DNA from: Cyanobacteria bacterium FACHB-502
Lineage (GTDB): Bacteria > Cyanobacteriota > Cyanobacteriia > Elainellales > Elainellaceae
Assembly: GCA_014695325.1 (NCBI GenBank)
Contig: JACJNZ010000029.1
Span: 186,001 to 250,000 of the forward strand
Length of the DNA: 64,000 nucleotides
Direction of reading: 5' to 3'
Shown: piece after piece, positions 17,206-25,440 of the stretch
Numbering within the stretch: position 1 is the stretch's first letter
How the letters are laid out: every line of letters starts with the position of its first letter
Made by a program: the position numbers and the translations under genes
Notes under the pieces: generated by a model
Database searches by the model: none
The model's input: only the letters and a program-made list of their open reading frames with translations
Told to the model about the DNA's origin: nothing

Positions 17206-20200
17206 AACGTCATGCTCTGTGGGTTTGAACGATATTTTGATTACAGCAGCGTTAGCACAAAGGTCGCCCCGAACCCCAAACCTACAAGCGGAGACTCAAG
17301 CCCTACATACATTGGCGCGGCAGTTTGCAGAACAATCCCAAACCCTGCTCAAGACACTAGTGACGGTGGCGAAAGATCTGTGCCAGGCAGAAGCCGCCGG
17401 AGTCAGCTTACTGGAAGTGACGCCCGATGGGGAGGAAGTCTTTCGCTGGGTTGCCGTGGTTGGAACATTAGCAGACTATGAGGGGAGCACAGCACCCAGG
17501 CACTTTAGTCCCTGCGGAGTCTGTTTGGACAACCGATCGCCGCAACTGTATTCCTATCCTGAGCGGTATTTCACGTATATTCAGAAAGCGAAACCGACGA
17601 TCGTTGAGGGTTTGGTAATTCCGTTAATAGGCGCAAATCAGCCATTTGGCGCGATCTGGATTGTGTCGCATGACGAAACCCGGCAGTTTGATCGCGAAGA
17701 TGTGCGTGTCATGACCAGCCTCGCCGACTTTACCGCTGCTGCTTTGCAGAATCTGCATCTGCGTCAAACAGCAGAGGTTGCTTTGCAGCATGAGCAAGCT
17801 GCCCGTCGAGAAGCCGAAGCCACCCGACAAGCCTTGGATGAATCGGCACAGCGAGCGATTGAGATTCTAGAAAGCATTACTGATGCCTTTGTATGTGTGG
17901 ATCAGGACTGGCGAATCACCTATGCCAACCAGGAAGCCGCTCGGCTAGCCAATTTGCAACCCGAAGAACTGCTTGGAAAGTCGCGCCAGGAAATGCAGAC
18001 CTTCACAGATCCCTGCACAGTGCCAGGTAATTCTTGCGATCGGGTAATCGCGGCCGTTCTTGAACAAACCTATGATCGAATTACCGCAGAGTCGGGGGCA
18101 ACCCACTTTGAGACGTTCGATAATGCCTCCAGGATGTGGCTGGAGGTTCATGCTTATCCCTGTAAGGTAGGCTTCAGTATTTATTTTCGAGATATTACGG
18201 GGCGCAAACAAGACAAAGTCATCCACCAGCAAACAGAAGCCGCCTTGCGCGAGAGCGAATCTCGCTTTCGTTTGATTGTTGAAAGCGTGAAAGACTATGC
18301 CATCTTTACGCTCGACCTTAATGGCATCGTCACGAGCTGGAATCCCGGAGCCGAACGGATATTGGGTTACGAAGAGTCTGAAATTATCGGTCAACCGAAT
18401 TACATCATCTTTACGCCCGAAGATCGAGAGACTGGACAAGCCGACCAGGAACTTCAGACGGCGCTTAATGAGGGACGAGCAGAGGATGAACGCTGGCATC
18501 TTCGCAAAAATGGGAGCCGTTTCTTTGCCAGTGGCTTGATGATGCAACTGCGTGATGAAGCAGGCAAGGTTCAGGGATTGGTCAAGATTCTGCAAGATAT
18601 CACCCAAACGCACCAGGCACAGGAGCGGGAGCGGTTTTTGTCTCAGGCAAGCGCGGTATTAGCGGGGACACTCGATTACAAAACCACGCTGTTTAACATT
18701 GCGCGGCTCGCAGTTCCGTTTTTGGCTGATTTTTGCTTCTTTGATATCCTCAGCACCCGTCAGCAGATTGAACGAGTGGCATGGCATCACCGCGATCCGG
18801 GAAAGCGAGATTGGTTTGAGCAGCTCCAGCGATATACTCCTCCCCAGGAGCGGGAGAACCACCCAATCATAAAGGTTCTGGTCACGGGTAAGGCAAATCT
18901 GGTTTCTCATGTGACTGATGCATGGATGGAAACAGCCGCGATCGATCCTGACCATCTGCAATTTATGCGCGAGTGTGAGCTGCGATCGCTGATTACGGTT
19001 CCCCTGATCGCGCATGGTCGAAAGCTGGGCGCGTTAACCGTTTGTTCAACCGCAAGCTCGAATCGCCACTACACGCAGATCGATCTAGCACTGGTAGAAG
19101 AATTGGGACATCGGGCAGCGTTGGCACTCGATAACGCCCGGTTGTATCAGCAGGCGCAGGAAGCCAACCAGATGAAGGACGAGTTTTTGGCAGTGCTTTC
19201 GCACGAGCTACGATCGCCCCTCAACCCAATTCTGGGCTGGATACAGCTTATGCGGAAAGGGAACTTAAACCCCGCAAAAACTGCAAAAGCCTGGGAGACG
19301 ATCGAGCGCAATGCCAAACTGCAAGCCCAGCTCGTTGAAGATCTGCTGGATATGTCGCGCATTCTTCGCGGCAAGCTGAGCCTTAACGTAGGACAGACGG
19401 ATTTGGCAGCAATCATTCGCGCTGCAATTGAAACGGTACAGGTTGCAGCCCAGGCGAAGGCGATCGAAATAGAGACAAGGCTCGATCCGCAAGTTCCAGT
19501 CGTGATGGCAGATGCGACCCGATTACAGCAAGTCGTTTGGAATCTGCTCTCAAATGCGGTCAAATTTACACCAGAAGCAGGACGGATCGAAGTCTGGTTA
19601 GAACAGGCGAATCACCAGGCTCAGATTATTGTCCGCGATACGGGCATCGGCATTCACCCGAACTTTTTGCCTTATGTGTTTGACTACTTCCGGCAAGCCG
19701 ATGGCGCAACGACTCGTCGATTTGGCGGACTGGGGCTGGGGTTGGCGATCGTGCGTCAGTTGGTGCAGGCGCATGGGGGAACGGTGTGGGCAGAAAGCCC
19801 AGGAGAGGGGCAGGGCGCAACGTTTACAGTCACGCTACCGCTGATGCTTGCTGAACCCGCCGCGATTCCAGACAACCCACCCTCCGAGGATGCTTTTAAT
19901 CTACAGGGCACTCAAATTTTAGTGGTCGATAACGAGCCAGATGCGCTAGAGTTTGCGGCTTTTGTGCTGGAGCAAGCTGGAGCCAAAGTGATTCATGCAA
20001 CTTCCGCCACCGAAGCGTTAGCCCTGTTGCCCGAGTCGCATCCAGATGTGCTGCTGAGCGATATTGGGATGCCCGATATGGATGGCTACATGCTGATGCG
20101 GCAAGTGCGATCGCTTTCCCCGGCGCAAGGGGGACAAACTCCAGCGATCGCGCTCACGGCTTATGCCGGAGACATTAATTCTCAGCAAGCACTCTCAGCC

Positions 20201-20290
20201 GGGTTTCAGCAACACCTGACTAAACCGGTCGAGCCAGAGACATTAATTCGAGCGATCGCAGATCTAATTCAGCAACAGCAGTGTCAATGA
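17198..20290 (+). CDS. Hybrid histidine kinase, GAF-PAS-PAS-GAF-HisKA-HATPase-REC
   Basis: A soluble 1030-residue sensor. The first GAF domain (about 40-195) has a CGVCL motif. Two PAS domains follow at about 220-335 and 350-475, then a second GAF at 490-645. HisKA carries His669 in SHELRSPLNP. The HATPase domain has NLLSNAVKF, DTGIGI and GLGLGL motifs. The C-terminal receiver has Asp955 in LSDIGMPDMDGY. The last 400 residues closely match the kinases at 2255, 29829 and 38617. It overlaps the XRE gene by 8 bp and converges with the Crp-like gene 27 bp downstream. The signals are unknown; the first GAF resembles those that bind tetrapyrroles, but I cannot confirm a chromophore. Confidence 0.93.
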   Translation: MSETSCSVGLNDILITAALAQRSPRTPNLQAETQALHTLARQFAEQSQTLLKTLVTVAKDLCQAEAAGVSLLEVTPDGEEVFRWVAVVGTLADYEGSTAPRHFSPCGVCLDNRSPQLYSYPERYFTYIQKAKPTIVEGLVIPLIGANQPFGAIWIVSHDETRQFDREDVRVMTSLADFTAAALQNLHLRQTAEVALQHEQAARREAEATRQALDESAQRAIEILESITDAFVCVDQDWRITYANQEAARLANLQPEELLGKSRQEMQTFTDPCTVPGNSCDRVIAAVLEQTYDRITAESGATHFETFDNASRMWLEVHAYPCKVGFSIYFRDITGRKQDKVIHQQTEAALRESESRFRLIVESVKDYAIFTLDLNGIVTSWNPGAERILGYEESEIIGQPNYIIFTPEDRETGQADQELQTALNEGRAEDERWHLRKNGSRFFASGLMMQLRDEAGKVQGLVKILQDITQTHQAQERERFLSQASAVLAGTLDYKTTLFNIARLAVPFLADFCFFDILSTRQQIERVAWHHRDPGKRDWFEQLQRYTPPQERENHPIIKVLVTGKANLVSHVTDAWMETAAIDPDHLQFMRECELRSLITVPLIAHGRKLGALTVCSTASSNRHYTQIDLALVEELGHRAALALDNARLYQQAQEANQMKDEFLAVLSHELRSPLNPILGWIQLMRKGNLNPAKTAKAWETIERNAKLQAQLVEDLLDMSRILRGKLSLNVGQTDLAAIIRAAIETVQVAAQAKAIEIETRLDPQVPVVMADATRLQQVVWNLLSNAVKFTPEAGRIEVWLEQANHQAQIIVRDTGIGIHPNFLPYVFDYFRQADGATTRRFGGLGLGLAIVRQLVQAHGGTVWAESPGEGQGATFTVTLPLMLAEPAAIPDNPPSEDAFNLQGTQILVVDNEPDALEFAAFVLEQAGAKVIHATSATEALALLPESHPDVLLSDIGMPDMDGYMLMRQVRSLSPAQGGQTPAIALTAYAGDINSQQALSAGFQQHLTKPVEPETLIRAIADLIQQQQCQ

Positions 20291-20317
20291 ACCGGGCAAA
20301 ACTGAAGCACTCTCCCG

Positions 20318-21016
20318 CTACTGGTGTCCCAGTAAGCGATCGTATTCTGTTTTGGTTCTTCTAAAACATTCACAGCCGGAAGCTTCTAGCCCAGCCTGGT
20401 TAATAATTTGAACACTTCCCCGGCGATATTGAATCAGTTTGCGCTCCTGAAGTTTTTGTGCGGTTTGCGTCACTCCTGCCCGGCGTACGCCCAGCATGGT
20501 GGAGAGAAATTCCTGCGTGAGCGGCAAATTATCGACATAGAGCCGTTCTTGGGCTTCCAGCAGCCAACGAGACAACCGTTGCTCTAGCGGGTGGAGGGCA
20601 TTGCAAGCCGCCGTTTGAGAAACCTGCGCCAGAAATGCCTGCAAACAGCGCAGAATCACGTCGTGCAGTTCACCATTGCGATCGAATTCCTCTCGCACAG
20701 TCTGAACGTCGATCTTCATCGCACTGCCTGAAATTTGTGCCATAACCTCGGTCTGGGTTCCTATGTCGTTTCCCAACAGCGCATGAATGCCCAGCACTTC
20801 TCGACTGCCCACCATTCCAACCTCTGCGGTTGCACCGTTTTGCATCGTAATCGTGACCGAAAACAGACAGTCGATCGGGAAATAAAGGTGGGTTAACCGT
20901 TCTCCGGATGTATAAATAACCTCGCCCCGTTCCAGGGTGACATGATTCAGATGAGGGGCAAGTCGATCGAATACAGCAGGGGAGAGGGCAGCCAGTATCC
21001 GATTTTCAGGAATCAT
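20318..21016 (-). CDS. Crp/Fnr-family transcription regulator, paralog 1
   Basis: A 232-residue protein with a cyclic-nucleotide-binding fold (10-130) and a C-terminal winged helix (about 160-215: LTQEFLSTMLGVRRAGVTQT). The beta-roll lacks the Arg-Ser-Ala phosphate-binding signature of cAMP receptors; the segment reads GNDIGTQTEV. It therefore probably does not bind cAMP in the classical way. It has no CxxC iron-sulfur set. It is strongly similar over its whole length to the gene at 21465 and more distantly to that at 23365, which points to local duplication. The target is unknown. Confidence 0.88.
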   Translation of the reverse strand: MIPENRILAALSPAVFDRLAPHLNHVTLERGEVIYTSGERLTHLYFPIDCLFSVTITMQNGATAEVGMVGSREVLGIHALLGNDIGTQTEVMAQISGSAMKIDVQTVREEFDRNGELHDVILRCLQAFLAQVSQTAACNALHPLEQRLSRWLLEAQERLYVDNLPLTQEFLSTMLGVRRAGVTQTAQKLQERKLIQYRRGSVQIINQAGLEASGCECFRRTKTEYDRLLGHQ

Positions 21017-21464
21017 TTACGAGAGGCTCCAAAATGGATGAGAGGCTCTCCATAGAACTCATCTCAAGAGTTAAAGATCAAAATCTATCAACTGATCAGC
21101 AGGAATTGGTAAACTTCTTAAGCTTGCTAATTCTAAACCTGTTGATTCTAAACCTGTTGATTCTAAGCTTGTTGATTCTAAGCTTGTTGATTTTAAGCTT
21201 ATTAATTCAGTGTAGCGATTGTTACGATTGACTTATGTAGGTCTAGCGACCTAAAGATCTTTAAGGTGAGAAGTTTTTTTAGGATGCGTTAGCGTGTAGC
21301 GCATGGTTTTCAGAGAGTTGAGGAATTGTTGCGTTACGGGTTGCGCTATAGAATGCGTTAGAACGACTGCCTAATATAGGCTACAGCCTATAATGTCTAT
21401 CGATTGAGTTTCTAATAGCCTGAATCTATTGTTTCGTTGTACTGCTTTGTTTTGTACTGCTTTG
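21017..21464. other. Intergenic region between two Crp paralogs, with tandem repeat
   Basis: These 448 bases contain a 15-bp tandem repeat (21123-21209) and otherwise AT-rich sequence with short direct repeats (GTACTGCTTTGTT near 21440-21460). It is the leader of Crp paralog 1 and the trailer of paralog 2. A plus-strand frame over the repeat encodes only Leu/Ile/Asn repeats and is not supported as a gene. Confidence 0.6.
21123..21209. repeat. 15-bp tandem repeat, nearly six units
   Basis: Units are variants of CTTGTTGATTCTAAG, with small differences (CCTGTTGATTCTAAA, CTTGTTGATTTTAAG). The array lies about 107 bp upstream of the minus-strand Crp paralog 1 start, so copy number could change its promoter spacing. 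Confidence 0.92.
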
Positions 21465-22163
21465 TTATTGTTGCCCTAACAAGCGATCGTATTCTGTTTT
21501 GATTCTTCTAAAGCATTCACAGGCAGAAGCTTCCAGCCCAGCCTGGTCAAGGATCTGCACATTGCCGCGACGATATTGAATCAGTTTGCGTTCCTGAAGC
21601 TTTTGAGCCATCTGCGTAACGCCTGCCCGACGTACGCCCAGCATCGTTGCGATAAATTCCTGCGTGAGCAGCAGATGATCAGAGTGAATTCGCTCCTGCG
21701 TTTCGAGTAGCCAGCGGGGAAGGCGTTGTTCTAGCGTATGAAGTGCGTTGCAAGCTGCCGTTTGGGAAACCTGCGCCAGAAATGCCTGCAAACAGCGCAG
21801 AATCAGGTCGTGCAGTTCACCATTGCGATCGAATTCCTCTCGCACAATCTGAACGTCGATCTTGATCGCACTGCCTGGAACTTGTACCACAACCTCGGTC
21901 TGGGTTCCTACGTCGTTTCCCAATAGCGCATGAATGCCCAGCACTTCTCGACTGCCCACCATTCCGACTTCTGCGGTTGCACCATTTTGCATCGTAATCG
22001 TGACCGAAAGCAGACAGTCGATCGGGAAATAAAGGTGGGTTAACCGTTCTCCAGGGGTATAAATAAACTTGCCTTGCTCCAGGGTGACGTGATCCAGATG
22101 AGGGGCAAGTCGATCGAATACAGCAGGGGAGAGAATCGCCAGTATTTGATTTTCAGCGGTCAT
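21465..22163 (-). CDS. Crp/Fnr-family transcription regulator, paralog 2
   Basis: This is a close paralog of the gene at 20318 with the same length from the aligned start MTAENQILAILSPAV; an upstream ATG ten codons earlier is less likely. The cNMP-like fold covers 10-130 and the winged helix LTQEFIATMLGVRRAGVTQM about 160-215. The canonical cAMP phosphate-cassette Arg-Ser is again absent. Recognition helices of paralogs 1 and 2 are nearly identical, so they may share or compete for sites. A receiver-only gene lies 76 bp upstream on the same strand. Confidence 0.88.
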   Translation of the reverse strand: MTAENQILAILSPAVFDRLAPHLDHVTLEQGKFIYTPGERLTHLYFPIDCLLSVTITMQNGATAEVGMVGSREVLGIHALLGNDVGTQTEVVVQVPGSAIKIDVQIVREEFDRNGELHDLILRCLQAFLAQVSQTAACNALHTLEQRLPRWLLETQERIHSDHLLLTQEFIATMLGVRRAGVTQMAQKLQERKLIQYRRGNVQILDQAGLEASACECFRRIKTEYDRLLGQQ

Positions 22164-22239
22164 TAGAAGTCTTGGAAGCTTTAAAAAGAGCACTGAGAGG
22201 CTCTATAAAGAACATATCTCAATATTGAGAGAAATTGGG

Positions 22240-22662
22240 TTATTGATAAGCAGTTACTGCCTGACCGAAGTTTGTTACGCAAGCGACGGCTGCAATTAAC
22301 TCATCAAGGTTTACGGGTTTCGATAAGTGCTTGCAAAAGCCAGCAGCAAGAGATTGTATCCGATTGTTTGCAGTGGTGCATCCAGTCAGGGCGATTGTCG
22401 GAATGTGCAGGTTGTGAGCAAGTTCAAGGGCTTTAATGTGGCGTATCAGAGAGTAGCCATCTTCACGGGGCAAAGCAAGCTCGCTAATCACAAGATCGGG
22501 GGGATTGTGCTGCATGATCTTGAGCGCTTCACTAACGCAATCTGCCGCGATCGCTTCAACCCCGTATTCTTCAAATAAGATTATTAATAGGTCTCTGGAG
22601 TCCGCATTACTATCGACCACGAGCACTCGCAGACCACTCCGTAACCCGGTTAGACTCCACAT
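22240..22662 (-). CDS. Receiver-domain protein with acceptor Asp replaced by Glu
   Basis: A stand-alone receiver. The beta1 strand LRVLVVDSNADSRDLL has one acidic pocket Asp where two are normal. The acceptor motif reads VISELALPREDGY, with Glu where related kinase receivers in this window have Asp (SDIGMPDMDGY). The Thr (IALTGC) and Lys (LSKPVN) switch residues remain. Glu at this site often mimics phosphorylation, so a constitutive output is possible. I chose ATG 22662, ten residues before the fold; an upstream ATG at 22785 would add 41 residues with no recognisable domain. It resembles the C-terminal receivers of the hybrid kinases and may be a detached copy. Confidence 0.8.
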   Translation of the reverse strand: MWSLTGLRSGLRVLVVDSNADSRDLLIILFEEYGVEAIAADCVSEALKIMQHNPPDLVISELALPREDGYSLIRHIKALELAHNLHIPTIALTGCTTANNRIQSLAAGFCKHLSKPVNLDELIAAVACVTNFGQAVTAYQ

Positions 22663-22881
22663 AGCAGGGAATATTTTCACAGCAAAAGGGTTTAGTACAA
22701 CGGATGTAGACAAGACGCACATTCCCCAGGATTCCACAATAAGGCGATAAGGTTTACACCCTAGACTTAGAATAATTCTTAACAAGGGCGGAGTCGGTAC
22801 GGTTTCGTACGATCAAACAAAATAGCTCAGATATCGTTACCCCTGGCAGTGTATTAGTTGTACCAAATTAGTTGTGCCCAA

Positions 22882-23289
22882 TTAGCTGTGGCAAACCGGG
22901 CAAAGCTGGTATAGAAGCTGCCGGAGCTGCTGCCCATCTTCCAGATAAGTCACATACTCGCTTTCACCCATCTGCACGTTTTGCCCTTCTAGCTCAACGC
23001 CATACTGCTCTGCCATGATCACAATGGGGGTGGTGCTAGAAACGTCTGCCTCTTGGCGAATGTTACGCCCGATGTCGATAAACTCCTCGATCGATCGCCC
23101 AAATTGATTCATCAGAAGCAGGTCAAAAAGTTTGCCTTTCCCCCTGATCCATTGAATTGCGTCTGCTACATCGAGCGTCACGATGACATTGTAACCCCAA
23201 TTACGAAGGTTCTCGATGAGAATAGGTCTAACGCTGTCATCTGGCTCAACCAGCAAAATAGTTGGCAAAATGGATTGCTTCTGACTCAC
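22882..23289 (-). CDS. Pseudo-receiver protein (Asp to Asn)
   Basis: A 135-residue receiver-like protein. Strand 1 is TILLVEPDDSVRPILIENL. The expected acceptor segment reads FDLLLMNQFGRS, with Asn in place of Asp, so it cannot be phosphorylated normally. The switch Thr position is Met-Ala (IVIMAEQY) and no clear switch Lys is seen. The C-terminus ends in CPVCHS, a Cys pair that could bind metal or form a disulfide. It probably acts as a protein-interaction module. It lies on the same strand as the neighbouring Crp and receiver genes. Confidence 0.75.
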   Translation of the reverse strand: MSQKQSILPTILLVEPDDSVRPILIENLRNWGYNVIVTLDVADAIQWIRGKGKLFDLLLMNQFGRSIEEFIDIGRNIRQEADVSSTTPIVIMAEQYGVELEGQNVQMGESEYVTYLEDGQQLRQLLYQLCPVCHS

Positions 23290-23311
23290 AGTTTCGCGAC
23301 CTTACTTCAGC

Positions 23312-23363
23312 AACACATGCTCCAGTAATCAATACTCTATTAACACATGCTCCAGTAATCAAT
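23312..23363. repeat. 22-bp direct repeat, 30-bp period
   Basis: AACACATGCTCCAGTAATCAAT occurs at 23312-23333 and again at 23342-23363. The period of 30 bp is twice the 15-bp unit common in this window. It lies in the short gap between the pseudo-receiver gene and Crp paralog 3. Confidence 0.95.
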
Positions 23364-23364
23364 G

Positions 23365-24078
23365 CTACGGTACCATACCTGAATTCACTGGTAGAAGGCG
23401 ATCGTATTCTTCTCTTAAGGTCTGAAAGCATTCACAGGAGTATGCCTCTAACCTTGTTCGATCCTGAATGTGGATGTGCCCCCGGTTGTAGCGAATGAAA
23501 CCTTTCTCTTGCATAATTTGAGCCCTTTGCGTTACCCCAGCCCGACGGATCCCCAGCATATTTGCAATAAATTCTTGCGTCAGGGCGAGGTCATCTCCCT
23601 CCACCCGGTCATGCACTTCCAGAAGCCAACGCGCCAACCGCTGGTCTATCTGGTGCAAACTATTGCAGGCACTTGTCTGTGAGATCTGGGCAATAAAGGC
23701 TTGGGTATAGCGCAGTATCACATCGCGCAGGTCTTTGTTCTGATCAAACTCATTACGCAAGATCTCAGAATCGATTCTTAAAGCTTTGCCTGGAATTTGC
23801 ACATTATAGGTCGTTTGCGTGGTTTCTTGACCTCCCATCAGGCTATTGATGCCTAACACTTCTCGATTGCCAACCATGCCAGTTTCAGCGGTTGTACCAT
23901 CCCACATAACGATCGTAATTGACAGCGCACAATTGAGTGGGAAGTACAGATGGCGAATCTCATAACCCGGTTCGTGGAGGCGATCGCCCGATTGTAGCGT
24001 GACCTCTCTCAAAAAAGGAGAAAGCTTGTTAAATAGTGCCTGAGGCATCGCATTCAGCAAGCGATTTTTAGTCCTCAT
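23365..24078 (-). CDS. Crp/Fnr-family transcription regulator, paralog 3
   Basis: The third Crp-like protein, 237 residues from MRTKNRLLNAMPQALFNKLS. The cNMP-like fold and winged helix (LTQEFIANMLGIRRAGVTQR) match the paralogs at 20318 and 21465, at lower identity. The frame stays open 48 codons further upstream, but that part is only Glu-Asp-Thr-Asp-Ile-Lys repeats encoded by the tandem array at 24094-24186. I place the start at 24078, which aligns with the paralogs. The cAMP-binding Arg-Ser motif is absent here too. Confidence 0.86.
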   Translation of the reverse strand: MRTKNRLLNAMPQALFNKLSPFLREVTLQSGDRLHEPGYEIRHLYFPLNCALSITIVMWDGTTAETGMVGNREVLGINSLMGGQETTQTTYNVQIPGKALRIDSEILRNEFDQNKDLRDVILRYTQAFIAQISQTSACNSLHQIDQRLARWLLEVHDRVEGDDLALTQEFIANMLGIRRAGVTQRAQIMQEKGFIRYNRGHIHIQDRTRLEAYSCECFQTLREEYDRLLPVNSGMVP

Positions 24079-24093
24079 CACGTTTTGTACTCC

Positions 24094-24186
24094 ATCTTCT
24101 ATATCTTCTGTATCTTTTATATCTTCTGTATCTTTTATATCTTTTATTTCTTCTGTATCTTTTATATCTTCTGTATCTTCTATATT
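24094..24186. repeat. 9/18-bp tandem repeat upstream of Crp paralog 3
   Basis: Alternating TATCTTCTG and TATCTTTTA units form an array of about 93 bp starting 16 bp before the Crp paralog 3 start. It would lie in the leader mRNA or promoter. The unit length is a multiple of three, which is why the frame remains open through it. Confidence 0.85.
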
Positions 24187-24486
24187 ATGTCTTATCTTGT
24201 GGTCAGAAAGCAGACCCCGCACTCCGGTTAGAGATTATCATCCGAAGCGGAAGGAGTTAAGGCAAAATGCACTGAAGAAAGCGCATCCGACCTTCACCTG
24301 ACCCTTTCCTTTGTCCGATACCGTACTGAAATTTGCTTGCAGAGGGACTATTCTTCGGGGGGGGGTAAAATCTACCTCAGTCAAGATCTGAAACTAATTG
24401 CGTTGTCAATCTTGTTGATGCTTGAACCCTTTTACTCTCCCGAAAGAGATGACGTTGGCGTTTTCTCCGATACTTGATTCTCCTAC

Positions 24487-25440
24487 ATGCCTATGGTTCC
24501 AACATTAGCAGCAACTGAGTTAGAAGACTTGCTGATTTATCTCAGCCAGGTTCATTGCGTTGACCTCAGAGGCTACAAACGCTCTACACTCCTGCGTCGT
24601 ACACGGGTGCGCATGCAGTGCCTCAAGGTTGAAAATTATCAAGATTATCTTGATTATCTAGAGCAGCAGCCCGATGAGGTGCCCCAGCTCTTAGACACCA
24701 TTTATATTAACCTCACCGGCTTTTTTCGCGATCGCTTCGTTTGGGATTATCTGGCAAATGAGATTATCCCGCAGATCATTGCGAACAAAGCACCCCACGA
24801 ACCGATCCGCATCTGGAGTGCGGCCTGTGCATCAGGAGAAGAAACCTATTCACTGGCGATTCTATTCGCAGAAGCCCTGGGCATCGAGCAATTTCAGCAG
24901 CGAGTACAGATCTACGGCACAGATGTTGACCCAGATGCCATTCGGCAAGCGCGTCAGGGTTATTATCCCGCTTATGCGATCGAAGCGATTCCGCCTGCCC
25001 TACAAGCGCAGTATTTTGAGCATCGTCAGGATCTCTACTGCTGGCGGCAAGATCTTCACTGCTCGATCAATTTTCAGCTTCATAACCTGATTCAAGATCC
25101 GCCCCTGCCTCAGATCGATCTACTGGTTTGCCGCAATCTGCTCATTTATCTCACCCCAGAAACCCAGCTTCGGGTGCTGGCTCGCTTGCATCAGAGTTTA
25201 GAGCAAACCGGATTCTTGCTGTTAGGACAGGCAGAGAACCTGGTGACTCCTCCTGAAACATCGCTATTCACGCCGCTTCATCTGCGAGCCAGGGCATTCA
25301 CCAAAACGCCAGGAACGACCAAGGCTTATCGTGCCGGACGCTCACCCAAGGTAAAGGTATCGGCTCAACTTGCAGCTAATTCACTTGCAGCTAATTCACT
25401 TGCAGCTAATTCAGTGCTTCTTGACTCAGTCAGCATATAG
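24487..25440 (+). CDS. CheR-type methyltransferase
   Basis: A SAM-dependent glutamate methyltransferase of the chemoreceptor-modifying family. The N-terminal helical domain is followed by the INLTGFFRD motif (about 75), and the SAM site is WSAACASGEETYSLAIL (near 110) with YGTDVD. The C-terminal part shows DLLVCRNLLIYL and LLLGQAEN. No chemoreceptor, CheB or CheA gene is nearby, so this is an orphan and may modify a sensor kinase instead. The C-terminus is three LAANS repeats from a 15-bp tandem repeat that also encodes the end of the converging radical-SAM gene; the two genes overlap by 76 bp. Confidence 0.9.
   Translation: MPMVPTLAATELEDLLIYLSQVHCVDLRGYKRSTLLRRTRVRMQCLKVENYQDYLDYLEQQPDEVPQLLDTIYINLTGFFRDRFVWDYLANEIIPQIIANKAPHEPIRIWSAACASGEETYSLAILFAEALGIEQFQQRVQIYGTDVDPDAIRQARQGYYPAYAIEAIPPALQAQYFEHRQDLYCWRQDLHCSINFQLHNLIQDPPLPQIDLLVCRNLLIYLTPETQLRVLARLHQSLEQTGFLLLGQAENLVTPPETSLFTPLHLRARAFTKTPGTTKAYRAGRSPKVKVSAQLAANSLAANSLAANSVLLDSVSI

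Noticed and set aside
21034-21231. 65-codon frame of Leu-Leu-Ile-Leu-Asn/Ser repeats
   Set aside because: It is a by-product of the 15-bp tandem repeat; no ribosome site and no conserved part outside the array.
24079-24222. N-terminal Glu-Asp-Thr-Asp-Ile-Lys repeat extension of Crp paralog 3
   Set aside because: Encoded only by the upstream tandem array; the paralogs start at the position matching 24078.
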